Positions 33,979-45,571 of a stretch of DNA of 64,000 nucleotides are shown here, piece after piece. Below the pieces are notes generated by a model. It saw only the letters and a list, made by a program, of their open reading frames with translations, was not told where the DNA came from and made no database searches. Source of the DNA: Apostichopus japonicus (lineage: Eukaryota; Echinodermata; Holothuroidea; Aspidochirotida; Stichopodidae). How positions within the stretch are numbered: position 1 is the stretch's first letter; the number at the start of each line of letters is the position of its first letter. The DNA lies in contig NC_092567.1 of NCBI RefSeq assembly GCF_037975245.1, positions 18,546,876 through 18,610,875 on the forward strand, written 5' to 3'. Position numbers and translations under genes: made by a program.

Positions 33979-34269
33979 CTGTATAGTTTGTCTTAATATC
34001 ATGTACGTGATACTAATATCATATACTTGTATTGTCCTGCGCGGATTAATACTTTAAATGCACATGTGTTGACTAAAGTAGATCCTTATAGTCTGTTTAC
34101 TGCTCAATCTTCCCCAAAGTTGTCATTTCCATGCACATGGTATATGTACATCAGTGTACATCTGCCCATCAGTGAAATGAAAAAAAAAAAAACCCTGATT
34201 GGGTCAGTTACAGAGGTACAGGGATCCTCCGCACAGACAACTGTGCCCCACATATACTGACTCGCTATA

Positions 34270-34545
34270 GCCCGATTTAACACCCTACCCCACCCTAACA
34301 CCCTCCTCCACCCTAACATCCTAAATACCCTCCTCTAACTCCCTCCCCAACCCTAAATACCCTATACATACCCTACCCCAACACATGACCCCACCCTATT
34401 CCCACCCTCCCACCCTCCTACCATTACAACTTACATCATCCTAACATTCTACTCTGCCCCCAATGTAAACTAACCTATACCCATCCCCTACCCCACCCAA
34501 CCCCACCCCCTCTCCCATCCTACCCCCCCCCAACCTACATTATGT
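34270..34545. repeat. C-rich, almost G-free tract
   Basis: It consists of degenerate CCCTAACACC / CCACCCTAAC / ATACCCT words over about 275 bp with only a handful of Gs. It resembles a heavily decayed interstitial telomere-like or CCCTAA-related satellite, but no perfect TTAGGG run is present. Confidence 0.75.
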
Positions 34546-34978
34546 GTCACGAATATGTGTACAGAAACTTCACAAGTTACAAGACACATTATTATATTGT
34601 GTCCTCCTTTTCTTATACCTTACATTATTGATCGAAAATCCGTTATATATTTTCAGATGGCAGAAATTATGACGTCGCACTCTGTCTTATCCTTGTTTGT
34701 ATATGATACTATGTTCAACATTCGGCATTTTTTACTTAACAATTTGTTCTTCACTATGACTTTTATGGGCCATCGTACTTTATCGTGCGGTAATGCAGAT
34801 GTTCAACAAGTATTCTGGCGCAAGATTCAAGTGAGATCTATAGAGCCTTAAAATATGTCAGACTCGGGTCAGATTAGATTCCCACATTATTCTGCTTATA
34901 AATCTATATTTTCTAAGAGATGGAAATATGAGGATGTTGTTTCCCTTTCGATCAGGTTTTCATTAGTGATCGGGGTTA

Positions 34979-35456
34979 CAGGGGCGTATCCAGGATTTTC
35001 CAATAGGGGGGGTGGGCGTCAGGCATGAATGATCGCCGTCATGGGGGATGGGTCTAAGGGGAGGGGTGGACAATTTTTGCTTTCGAAGAAGGGCTGAAAT
35101 GCAAAATGGTGCCATATGTGATCCATTTTTCGACCTTAATAATAAGCAACATTTCCAGTAAAAATGGACACAAAATGCACAATTTGGTATGGCTGGCATG
35201 TCACTTAGTGTTTATAGTGATAATACAAACACAATTACCATCTATGTTTCTAAAACTATTATGCCGCCGAACTTCGCCAGAACCTTTTCTTGGCAAACAA
35301 AAAATAAAGCATACGGGAGGGGGGGTTGAGCGATCACCGACATCTCACATAAAGGTCGTCATCAATTTTTTTTTTTGCTAAACTTTTTTTTTTGGTGACG
35401 GCCAATAGGGGGGCGCGCGCCTGTTGCGCCCCCCCCCCCCCCTGGATACGCCCCTG
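34979..35456. mobile_element. hAT-type element, 478 bp
   Basis: The ends are CAGGGGCGTATCCAGGATTT and CCTGGATACGCCCCTG. Flanks are GGGGTTAC and GGGGTTAT if the terminal C/G is counted with the target. G/C runs lie inside the ends. No coding capacity. Confidence 0.82.
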
Positions 35457-35795
35457 GGGTTATATGAAGTGGTAGGCCTATAATGCCTTGTTAGAAGTAA
35501 GTTTGTACGGTTTTACTCCTAGGCTGGGCGTTTTATTGCGGTAGTAACACGTGCAAAGATCCATAAATGAGCGTAAAACACACTTAAAGATCGCACGTTT
35601 ACGAGCGTTTTGACTGATTTGCTTTCTTTTTGCTCCTGACTATTTCTCCTGGAGCTTCGTTGACTTCATTTTTCCAACCCCCCCCCCCCCCCCCCGATGA
35701 GCGTCACGAAATATGAAAATGAAAGAACTTTTCGACGTACATCCCGCTGCCTTAATAAGTCCGGTGAATGAATCTGGTGATAAATCTGAAGCCTG

Positions 35796-35888
35796 CAGGG
35801 ATGCATCCTGGGATGCATCCTGTGATGAATCCTGTGATGAATCCTGGGATGAATCCTGGGAATGAATCCTGTGATCAATCCTGGGATA
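35796..35888. repeat. Short minisatellite, 10-12-bp unit
   Basis: Seven or eight units of ATGAATCCTGGG / ATGCATCCTGTG. The reverse strand gives a spurious IHPRIHHRIH peptide repeat. Confidence 0.9.
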
Positions 35889-36040
35889 GGTTCAGGTTGG
35901 TCATATATGTTCTAGTATATCATATATACGACTTGCTAGATTGCTAGATATAGTAACCTGAACAAGTAAACTGGTTCATAGGAGAAAACTAATTTAAAGT
36001 TCTTCATTATAAAGCATTTCCTTTAGAGACATGCCTTTAC

Positions 36041-36085
36041 CTAGAGGCATATGCGACTGTGCAGGCCAATCCACGGTGCAATCGT
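36041..36085 (-). other. Orphan mini-exon candidate
   Basis: Forty-five bases lie between a strong acceptor (TTTTTTTCTTTCAG) and donor GTAAAG. One frame reads DCTVDWPAQSHMPL. No partner exon is found and no family recognised. Confidence 0.2.
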
Positions 36086-36784
36086 CTGAAAGAAAAAAAT
36101 GCACACACACACACACGCACACATACACAAAAGAGGAACAACGTCAAAAACAATTGAAACTTATCAAAGCATATTTTACTTTCAATTAAAGTAACCTGTT
36201 TGTTACATGTTTTAAAATAACTAGGCCTATATGCTCGTAGCGAAAACTTTCGATCACAGTAATTTTTGTCAAGGCCAATGCTGAATGGTGATAATGAAAC
36301 TTGTCTTTATCGTGCCGACAGCAACCTTTTCTTTGTTTGATTATAGTTATAGGAGAAGCAAACAATAGATTAAAGTAGGTGCATAATTATGATAAGGCGA
36401 TATACATGATAAAACATGTTACAGCAAACACCATCATCATATCTTGTTTATTCCCGCGCTGTTTTTGAGATATGCATGCTATTTGTTTGCTTCAACAGGG
36501 GTTGCCATTTGCCAAAGTGTTGACTTGGAGTAATTAGTCTGTTATGATGTCATAAGAACCGTACCAACTTTTCTATGTTGCTCTTTATAATATGCCTCAA
36601 TTAATTTTCTGTCATGCTTTCAGTCAAAATTGTGAAGTTGCTTGAAATTCTTTCGTAATTATTTGTTTCTAAAACTTGTAAATTTTGAGAAGTGGTGAGC
36701 CAACCCATATATCTTCATTTCTATAAATATAAAAAAAGATAGGTCGCAATTTGGCCCTATTGTGGATTGTTTCTGACATTATAG

Positions 36785-37228
36785 CAAGGGTTCCCTAACC
36801 GGGGTGCACGAATCCCCAGGGGGTGCGTGAATCCATCCCAGGGGGTTCGTGAGACGTTTCTGAAAGTCAAAACTAGAGTACTTTTTGTTGAACTAAAATA
36901 TGATATAACATAAACTTAGTAACGTACAAAAGTCGTACCTATCGACCAACTCTTTTCGCGTTCCATACGTATATGTTGCCATAGTAGTACCGTACCGTAC
37001 ATGTGATAAATAACTGAATTCTGAAACAGACACAGACACAGGCCGCATGATTTTGGTGAAGTTGGTGTACGCATGATCATGAACTTGATCTTTTACGAAG
37101 CACTGTTATGCTAACTATATTATAATAATCACTCAGATCGTGTCTCGAAAAATCGTGGGTTCGTGGACAACTCGGACATCCACAGTGGGTTCGTGGGCGG
37201 ATAAAGTTAGGAAGTTAAAGTTACCCTG
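36785..37228. mobile_element. hAT MITE, TTCCCTAAC family, copy 1
   Basis: The perfect 8-bp target duplication is CATTATAG (36777-36784 and 37229-37236). The left end is CAAGGGTTCCCTAACC. The body includes CCAGGGGGTGCGTGAATCC. It is the same family, reversed, as 58077-58413. The tandem duplication at 37148 begins inside this element. Confidence 0.88.
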
Positions 37229-37753
37229 CATTATAGACTTGCTTCAAGTCCTAATTTTTCTGGTAATATTAAAAGGTAGTCAGTATAGGCCCCAAATTAT
37301 AGCACGCTCTAATTGTTAGAAGTTTTCAAAAGAACTTTCATGGAGGTCTTCACTTTCCACATTGTTCTAAGACATTTTTAAAGCACACACAAGGTGACTG
37401 AATGTCCCATGCAGTGAGGAAAGTGTCCTCGAAGGTTGTAACGGTGACCATATTTGAATATCTAACATATTTCGGGTCAATACAGGATACTTTAATTCAC
37501 AATTAATACCTCGATAACGAAAGAACATTTTCCTTTGCTGTTTTCAGGATCTTATTTATTGTTGAAATCTTCATTGTTGGCAGAGAACTTCAATTATAAT
37601 CCCTTAAATCCATTCACTTATTTTTTTCCCAGCCAATTTAAACGTTTTATTGGCATAGGCCTAGGATTGTATGCGTTACTAAAATTGTGACATTGTTTTT
37701 TTGACCGATATTGTCACGCTATATTGTACCTTGTATTTATTATTCAAAGGAAA

Positions 37754-37785
37754 ATATCTGTTTTGTATATATACAAAACAGATAT
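37754..37785. other. 32-bp perfect palindrome, copy A
   Basis: ATATCTGTTTTGTATA reads to its own complement. The second occurrence is at 40690-40721. Confidence 0.95.
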
Positions 37786-37832
37786 AGACGATTGAAAGCA
37801 ATTGTCAATTGATAATAAACTTAAAGAAAAAC

Positions 37833-37884
37833 ACATTAACTTGAAGAGAAGTATATATATATCCTTCTCTTCAAGTTAATATGT
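37833..37884. other. Long hairpin, copy A
   Basis: The arms ACATTAACTTGAAGAGAAG and CTTCTCTTCAAGTTAATATG-T flank a TATATATATATC loop. It is repeated at 40769-40820. Confidence 0.93.
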
Positions 37885-38570
37885 TTCCCTTTCATTTTAG
37901 ATACCGTAGTATATACTATATAGTATATCAAATATACAGTATCAACGTTGGATAGGAGTACGTATAATGAAAGAAAGGCTACAAATGGCTGAGTCAATAT
38001 ACTGACTATAGTAATGCAGAAATTAGCTGATGTAAATTTTAAATTATGTAGAGTATGCATAGCTCTGCAGCAGGCCTGATATAATTCAGCGTACACACAT
38101 GTATAATGTAGGAGGCATAGCCTATAAGCATTTCCATAGGCATATATACTCATGAAGAATAGTTCGACGGATGTGTTGCAGTCTCAACAAACGGTTCAAT
38201 TGTCTGCAGTAAATTAATTTACCTTCAGCAGCTCAGTGGTTACAGCGAGAGTCATAGCTGCATGGACCGTGATTGTGTTTTACCACCTCCCCCCCCCCAC
38301 CCCCGCCGGCCCTAATTTTCTAAAATAACGAAATTGACATCCCAAACTAATACATTTCACAACCCCTTTCTGATATGTTGAAATCGCAAGTGTACGAGAG
38401 GGAATAAATATTTAAAATGCTGCAGTAAACCCCCGAAAACTCCTACCAGTGTACTCTGCCATACCTTGGCTTCTCTGTGTCATATGTCGTCAATGATAAT
38501 ATATTTCGACTCCCCCTCCTGCAATTACGTCCCCACCACCCTCCCCCAACTTATGTGCTACACATGTACA

Positions 38571-39598
38571 CATAGGCGTACGGGACCATTTCGGTTTGGG
38601 GGGGGGCAGAAACTTTTGTGCCCGAAATTTCCCGTGACACTATCTAAGCGGAGCGCCACCATCGGTTGGCGCGTAGCGTACAAGAATTTTTTTGGGCAAA
38701 ATATGCCTTTCAGATTACCGGAAATGGCACTTCTGAGGCCTTGCAAGTTGCATCTAAACATTCTTTATTTTATAATCTCACGTTTAGAAATTTACACTTC
38801 CCCAAAAATTTGGTAAATTAGAAGAAGAAAAAATGGTAACATCACTTTGACGGGGAAAACTAGGACAGTATATTTTTTAAGCTCCTATTTAGTTATTATT
38901 TATTATTTTAACACAGTACTCAGCTACCCCCAGAAAAAACATACATTGTTCAACGACACGTAGGCGGGAAAATGTCGCTGTGTCGGGTGAGACTGCAATT
39001 TGTCTCCAAAAAAAAAGTATAAAATATAACAAACCAATATGATAAACCTGTACTTTTAGGCATGTAGGCACTCCCCCCCCCCCCCTCCACCATCCAAGAA
39101 AAAGAAAATGTTTCTTATATACACTCATGTCTGGGATGTCCAGGTATACAGTTGACTAGTTAGAAAAAAAATGTTTACTGCGGTTTTTTCACTTCAGAGA
39201 CTGCTAATCTCCATGCATGCTTGTCACCATGATTGTGAGCGGCGTTCCCTGTTAATAATTTTGGGCCACAGTGCAAAAAAGCGTGGTAGCCCAGATGAGC
39301 TGCGCTTACGGTGGTGTTACACGGAAATATTCGGGCATCATGATGCTAAATAAAGAAAATCATTAGGCCTATGTTAATATTAATGTCACAAAACAAATAA
39401 CACAGAACGCTCTCCAAGGAATTTTCGGGCAAAAATATGAAAAAGATTCGGGCAAGCTACTACATATTTATATATATATTTTTTTCTCTTCTTAGGCTGC
39501 CCGAATTTTTCAGGACTTTTGCCCGAATTTCTTGTCCACTGGAAATTTGGGGGGGCAGTCTGCCCCCTGCCCCCCCCCCCCCGCCTCGTACGCCTATG
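38571..39598. mobile_element. hAT-type element in copy A, 1028 bp
   Basis: The ends are CATAGGCGTACGGG and CGTACGCCTATG. The 8-bp target duplication CATGTACA is perfect (38563-38570, 39599-39606). The hairpin module lies in reverse orientation at about 38640-38745, near the left end. No transposase recognised. Confidence 0.93.
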
Positions 39599-39639
39599 CA
39601 TGTACACACCATATACGTCACTGAGTCAATAGCGGTAGT

Positions 39640-39990
39640 GTACGGTACATTACTCTTGAATAACTACTGCTATAAAACCTGGAAAGTGCTTCCGAATGAT
39701 ATAGAAACTGCTAAATCTTATGTAACGTTTAAGCGCCAACTAAAAGCCCACCTAATTGAAAACTACGCTGACTGAGTATTGATTATCTCATGTTTATTTT
39801 CTCTACTCTTAATTGTTACCTTCTTTCCTTGTTATTTGTTATTTTTTGGTCGCTAGCTCGATAAACTACTATTGTTTTTTTCCAGTGTCCTGTTTATACT
39901 ATACCACTTTGTTCTATTGTTCTTATGTATAGACGAAATAAATGAAATGAAAATGGAAAAAAATGAAAGTGTACCATATCCTCCTTGTTG
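39640..39990 (+). mobile_element. Non-LTR retrotransposon 3' end (reverse transcriptase tail), copy A
   Basis: In frame, NNYCYKTWKVLPNDIETAKS then YVTFKRQLKAHLIENYAD and stop (39774-39776) matches the W-x-x-LP...FK-x-x-LK-x-x-L signature at the end of CR1/Jockey-like polymerases. A T-rich 3' UTR and AATAAATGAAATGAAAATGG tail follow. A second copy is at 45173-45480. Confidence 0.7.
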
Positions 39991-40689
39991 ACATCTTAAT
40001 TGTATGATATGGCACACGGTTAACCCCTTATGTAGCTGAATAGATATATTGGGAATTCCCCGTTGCTCAATCTCGTCAAAAAAAAAAATCGTGGGTTCGC
40101 GGACAACTCTGACATCCACAGTGGGTTCGTGGGCGGATAAAGTTAGGAAGTTAAAGTTACCCTGCATTATAGACTTGCTTCAAGTCCTAATTTTTCTGGT
40201 AATATTAAAAGGTAGTCAGTAGGCCCCAAATTATAGCACGCTCTAATTGTTAGAAGTTTTCAAAAGAACTTTCATGGAGGTCTTCACTTTCCACATTGTT
40301 CTAAGACATTTTTAAAGCACACACAAGGTGACTGAATGTCCCATGCAGTGAGGAAAGTGTCCTCGAAGGTTGTAACGGTGACCATATTTGAATATCTAAC
40401 ATATTTCGGGTCAATACAGGATACTTTAATTCACAATTAATACCTCGATAACGAAAGAACATTTTCCTTTGCTGTTTTCAGGATCTTATTTATCGTTGAA
40501 ATCTTCATTGTTGGCAGAGAACTTCAATTATAATCCCTTAAATCCATTCACTTATTTTTTTTTCCCAGCCAATTTAAACGTTTTATTGGCATAGGCCTAG
40601 GATTGTATGCGTTACTAAAATTGTGACATTGTTTTTTTGACCGATATTGTCACGCTATATTGTACCTTGTATTTATTATTCAAAGGAAA

Positions 40690-40820
40690 ATATCTGTTTT
40701 GTATATATACAAAACAGATATAGACGATTGAAAGCAATTGTCAATTGATAATAAACTGAAAGAAAAACACATTAACTTGAAGAGAAGTATATATATATCC
40801 TTCTCTTCAAGTTAATATGT
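40690..40820. other. Palindrome pair, copy B
   Basis: The 32-bp palindrome (40690-40721) and the long hairpin (40769-40820) are preserved in this copy. Confidence 0.92.
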
Positions 40821-42227
40821 TTCCCTTTCATTTTAGATACCGTAGTATATACTATATAGTATATCAAATATACAGTATAAACGTTGGATAGGAGTACGTA
40901 TAATGAAAGAAAGGCTACGAATGGCTGAGTCAATACTGACTATAGTAATGCAGAAATTAGCTGATGTAAATTTTAAATTATGTAGAGTATGCATAGCTCT
41001 GCAGCAGGCCTGATATAATTCAGCGTACACACATGTATAATGTAGGAGGCATATCCTATAAGCATTTCCATAGGCATATATACTCATGAAGAATAGTTCG
41101 ACGGATGTGTTGCAGTCTCAACAAACGGTTCAATTGTCTGCAGTAAATTAATTTACCTTCAGCTGGTTACAGCGAGAGTCATAGCTGCATGGACCGTGAT
41201 TGTGTTTTACCACCTCCCCCCCCCCCACCCCCGCCGGCCCTAATTTTCTAAAATAACGAAATTGACATCCCAAACTAAAACATTTCACAACCCCTTTCTG
41301 ATATGTTTGAAATCGCAAGTGTACGAGAGGGAATAAATACTTAAAATGCTGCAGTAAATCCCCGGGGACTCCTACCAGTGTACTCTGCCATACCTTGGCT
41401 TCACTGTATCATATGTCGTCAATGATAATATATTTCGACTCCCCCTCCTGCAATTACGTCCCCATCACCCTCCCCCAACTTATGTGCTACACATGTACAC
41501 ACCATATACGCCAATAGCGGTAGTGTACGGTACATTACTCTTGAATAACTACTGCTATAAAACCTGGAAACAGTGGCGTCACCAGACTTTTCAGTCTGGG
41601 GGGGGGGCACAGGGGGCACCAGCATTTGATGGGGGCACTTAGGTGGATACGGATCGCCGTCCTGGGGGAGGGGTCTAAGGGGAGTGGGTGCCCCCTCCAG
41701 GCCCGGCGGAACGGGAAAATTATTTGGGGGGGGGGGGGGGCTAATGTGTTGAGACTATCTAAGCGGATCGCTACCATCGGTTGGCGCGGAGCGTACAAGA
41801 AAATTTTGGGTTTTTCAAACCCCCAGATGGCCGGAAACGGCACTTCCCGAGTGTTTGCTGCGAATACCTAGCCCTAAAATATGGGTCTCAAGCCTGCAAT
41901 TTCTCAGATTGCACGTAAAAGTCTGTAAAAACATTGTAATTTGTATATTCGATGGTGTTTTAAGAGAGTAGCTATTACTCGTAGTGTACTCGCAAAGACG
42001 TTTTTGAGTGTAGTAAGGGGATGTTGGAGAATTGGCTGAAAAGTCATTGGCCTAAGACGAAGTTGTGTTGCGCTTACCGGTACTCACACTCACTGCTTCC
42101 ACTTTTCACGAGGCGTGAAGACGCGGTTGGGGTGACAATGTGGTCTATAGCCAGGGGACGGGCCGAGGGTCCCCCAGCATTTACTAAAATTATTACACCT
42201 ATTTAGTATACGTGTGCATCGGACAGC

Positions 42228-44106
42228 CCAGTAAACATTTTGACGTCGGATCGACGTCGAGTTTAGGTCCAGATGGTCGGTTAAACGTTGGTGTCCAACA
42301 TAAGTGCTAGTTCAGAGGTCGGATTGACGTCCCAAATCAATCCTTTCACTATTAGACGTCCTAACGACGGCGGATGGACGTTTGTTAATATCGTAGTTAT
42401 ATAAAGGTAGTCTTTCCGACGTCGGATGACAGCCCTTTGATATACGTCGCGTTTTAATGGTCCATCCGACGCCGAAATGACCTATTATAATAGACCTATA
42501 ATAAAAGGTTCGTTGGATCGACGTCGGTTCAACTACGGACAGGACACGTCGCACTGAAAACGTCCCTCCGACGCTCAAACGACCAATCAGAATAGACTAA
42601 TCATAAATGGTTCGTTGGATCGACGTCCGTTCAACTACGGACAGGCGACGTCGCACTGAAAACGTCCCTCCGACGCTCAAACGACCAGTCAGAATAGCCT
42701 TATCATAAACGATATACCCCCACCGCATATCCTCACAAACACAACCACATCCCCGACTACGTATTTATAACACTTCCGTAGACAAATGTGCGTCGGCAGC
42801 GCTTTCATCTTCTGCTGAGCGAACGTGAAGGAGGAATGTCAGTTTTCTTTTTATGCGCTGTGCAAGACTATGGAAGCGCAGAAGGGACATTGCATTGAAA
42901 AGTTACCGACTTTTCTAAACCACAAACAACGGTAAATTGTCGAGTTAACGAGACGATAACGTGATAAAATTCACAAACTTGGTATTGAATGTTGTTAATT
43001 TATTAATTTTCTGTAATTTGCTGAGTCGCACACTGAGTTGCTACTATCTCAAAAATGACAGAAGTCGGAAAATGTTGACGAGATAAAGTATCTCCTTCAA
43101 GTTTCTGCAAATTGCATTGGCCGGTTACCAACTTTAAGAAAACTACAAATATATGAAAAATGTTGAGATGGTAACGTGATTCTAGAAATTGCCGTATTGA
43201 CCGTACAACCGACGGATCTCGTCAACAGATTAATTTTCTGTAATTTGAAGAGTGCCAAACTTTTTCAAAGAAAGTCGGGAAATTAACAAGAAAATTACTC
43301 TTCAATGACTTGACGAATTGCACTATACTAATCTCGCAAACATGCGTTATATAATTGCGTTGAATTTTGGTTACTCCATAGTGGAATTCAGTGTTGTTTT
43401 TTTAATAATATTTACGAGTTGTAATTGTGCAACACGACACTTTTACGGTGTTCATAAGGGGACATTTCTCACACATTATAGAATAACTCAACTTCTTGAC
43501 AAAAATCGTAGTTCTGTCGAGATACTGACGCTTTCTTGACATGTCTGTCAAAATGCATATACCATTGGTTTAATTCTAGGTAGACTCTGGGCCACTGTAT
43601 AGCCATGTAGTGACCCCCCCCCCCACGCAAACACTCATTTATAGGGAGTTTCATCCTCCATTTCCGGTCACAATCTATTTGTTTGTTAATTTGGTGTGGG
43701 CGCTAGGGCTGTTGCCACGGCAACTCAATTTTAAATTGGAATTAATGTAAACAACATAAAAACAGTACGACTCTTTCATACCGTTTTATAGTGTTGGAAA
43801 GACGTCCAATAAAAGTCGTTTCAATGTATACCGAAGAGTCGGCCAAACGTCGGATCAACGAATATTGGACAGTTTCATCGACGTCTAATCGACGTCGACA
43901 TTGACTGTTGGAAAGACGTCCAATGAATGTCGTTTGAACGGTACACCGAAGAGTCAGCCAAACGTCGGACCAACGAATATTGGACGTCTGAATCGCCGTC
44001 GAATCGACGTTGCGCCACTTTGCAAACGGAAACGTGGGAGACGTCGGTCCGACCATTTCACGCGACCCAAACCCAACGTCGATCCGACGTCAAAATGTTT
44101 ACTGGG
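42228..44106. mobile_element. Innermost element, 31-bp perfect TIRs, GACGTC-rich
   Basis: The left terminus (42228-42258) starts CCCAGTAAACATTTTGACGT, and the right terminus (44076-44106) is its exact complement over 31 bp. Both subterminal regions are dense in GACGTC/CGACGTCG words and internal tandem copies (about 42507-42690, 43793-44010). It is 1879 bp with no recognised transposase. No clear target duplication; the superfamily is unassigned. Confidence 0.8.
43793..44010. repeat. Subterminal tandem repeat of the innermost element
   Basis: Two units of about 120 bp share TTGGAAAGACGTCCAAT, ACCGAAGAGTC, GCCAAACGTCGGA and CAACGAATATTGGAC. Confidence 0.85.
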
Positions 44107-45172
44107 AGATCGACAAGTATGCATTGAAAAATGGGCAGATGCACGTTTCGGAGCCTTGGTAAATATCGGGGGGGGGGGGCTTATCATGCATTTGCCCCCT
44201 CAACTTTTTCATTGGGGGGCTGAGCCCCCCCCCCGGTTCCGCTGCCACTGCCCCCTCCCCTTTGGAAAATTTTCGCATACGGAGGATGGGCTAGATGCAA
44301 AATGCTGCCTCATTTGATGCTAAATTCGATCTGAAGATATCTCCAGAAATTGCTATTTTTGAGGTAATGATTTTAACAAGGCGCAGAATTTTGCAGAGGA
44401 TATGAACCACATGCTGTCGATATTATGCCTAACCCTATCAATAGAACCTACATTTGTTGAATTAATGTGTGCATGATCCCCGACTCCTTTCTTGTCCTTC
44501 TCGTTTTCTCCCATTATCTATTAAGATGTAACAGGTTCCAGCATCGTTAGTGGCTCCTATCAGGGATCTCACCATGCAATCCAAAGTTTGATCACACATC
44601 GAGTATGGCTCAGTTGCAGGTGTGAACATTCGCCATTTGTTCCTACAAGCATCTGACCTCAAATGACCTCTGCACCCCCTACACAATTGACAGGGTTAAT
44701 ATATGGGTCCACAAATATAGTCAAGTATGGTGCCTGCGGACCCTCACATTCTCACATTTCGTCAGCTCCTAACCTGTCAACCTCAGACCAAGGCAACATA
44801 TTGCAGTACCCTCCCTTCTCACAGTCATGTAGCTCGCGAAGCGGACGTGTATATCCGCTGCTATGGCGTGAGCACTGACACATTCAATGTAAATATCGAC
44901 ACCTGTTGTGATGGCGCGGGTTACGACTTCGATACCCGACGTTCAAGGATAAACTTTTTTCATTTTTTCGCAGCTCATTTGAAGAAAATACGAATTACTG
45001 TGCTGCTTTGTCCTTATGAAAAACCAACTCAGATGATGGGAGTTGAATATAACAAAATATATATATATTTTTTTACCAACCCAAATCTCAGATGGGGGGG
45101 GGGGGCACTCGGGGGGGCACTAGGTTTTCCAGGGGGGCACGTGCCCCCTGGCCCCCCTTGGCGACGCCACTG

Positions 45173-45480
45173 CCTGGAAAGTGCTTCCGAATGATATAGA
45201 TACTGCTAAATCTTATGTAACGTTTAAGCGCCAACTAAAAGCCCACCTAATTGAAAACTACGCTGACTGAGTATTGATTATCTCATGTTTATTTTCTCTA
45301 CTCTTAATTGTTACCTTCTTTCCTTGTTATTTGTTATTTTTTGGTCGCTAGCTCGATAAACTACTATTGTTTTTCTAGTGTCCTATTTATACTATACCAC
45401 TTTGTTCTATTGTTCTTATGTATAGACGAAATAAATGAAATGAAAATGGAAAAAAAAAATGAAAGTGTACCATCCTCCTT
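45173..45480 (+). mobile_element. Non-LTR retrotransposon 3' end, copy B
   Basis: This is the continuation of the split reverse transcriptase tail (KVLPNDIDTAKSYVTFKRQL in frame, stop at about 45268-45270) and the same AATAAATGAAATGAAAATGG tail as copy A. Confidence 0.7.
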
Positions 45481-45571
45481 GTTGACATCTTAATTGTATG
45501 ATATGGCACACGGTTAACTCCTTATATAGCTGAATAGATATATTGGGAATTCCCCATTGCTCAATCTCGTC

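Larger units (their letters stand above)
37148..40077. repeat. Large tandem duplication, copy A
   Basis: The copy is about 1.9 kb without its insertion. Copy B starts at about 40078. Copies share the right end of the MITE at 36785-37228, two long palindromes, and a reverse transcriptase tail at the right. It is interrupted by the element at 38571-39598. Confidence 0.93.
41698..44250 (-). mobile_element. Middle element of the nest, same family as 18369-19092
   Basis: It is the reverse complement of the DDB1 intron 2 element: it begins CAGGCCCGGCGGAACGGG, has the hairpin module at 41755-41855, and ends CCGGTTCCGCTGCCACTG. Flanks CCCCCTC(C) are on both sides. It is split by 42228-44106. Confidence 0.88.
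41571..45172. mobile_element. Outer element of a three-layer nest in copy B
   Basis: The ends are CAGTGGCGTCACCAG and TTGGCGACGCCACTG. The perfect 8-bp duplication is CCTGGAAA (41563-41570, 45173-45180), splitting the reverse transcriptase tail of copy B inside its Thr-Trp-Lys codons. About 1.05 kb remains after subtracting the inner element at 41698-44250. Confidence 0.92.
40078..45571. repeat. Large tandem duplication, copy B
   Basis: This is the second copy of the unit at 37148-40077, joined through an A-run (about 40079-40089). It diverges from copy A by few substitutions and small indels, for example loss of the GCAGCTCAGT stretch near 41160. It is interrupted by a nest of elements at 41571-45172. 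Confidence 0.93.

Noticed and set aside
34270-34545. True interstitial telomere
   Set aside because: No run of perfect TTAGGG/CCCTAA units; kept only as a tentative finding.
35666-35878. IHPRIHHRIH repeat peptide
   Set aside because: Artefact of the ATGAATCCTGGG minisatellite.
43901-44317. Plus-strand open frame of 138 codons
   Set aside because: It runs across the right end of the GACGTC element into another element and has repeat-driven composition.
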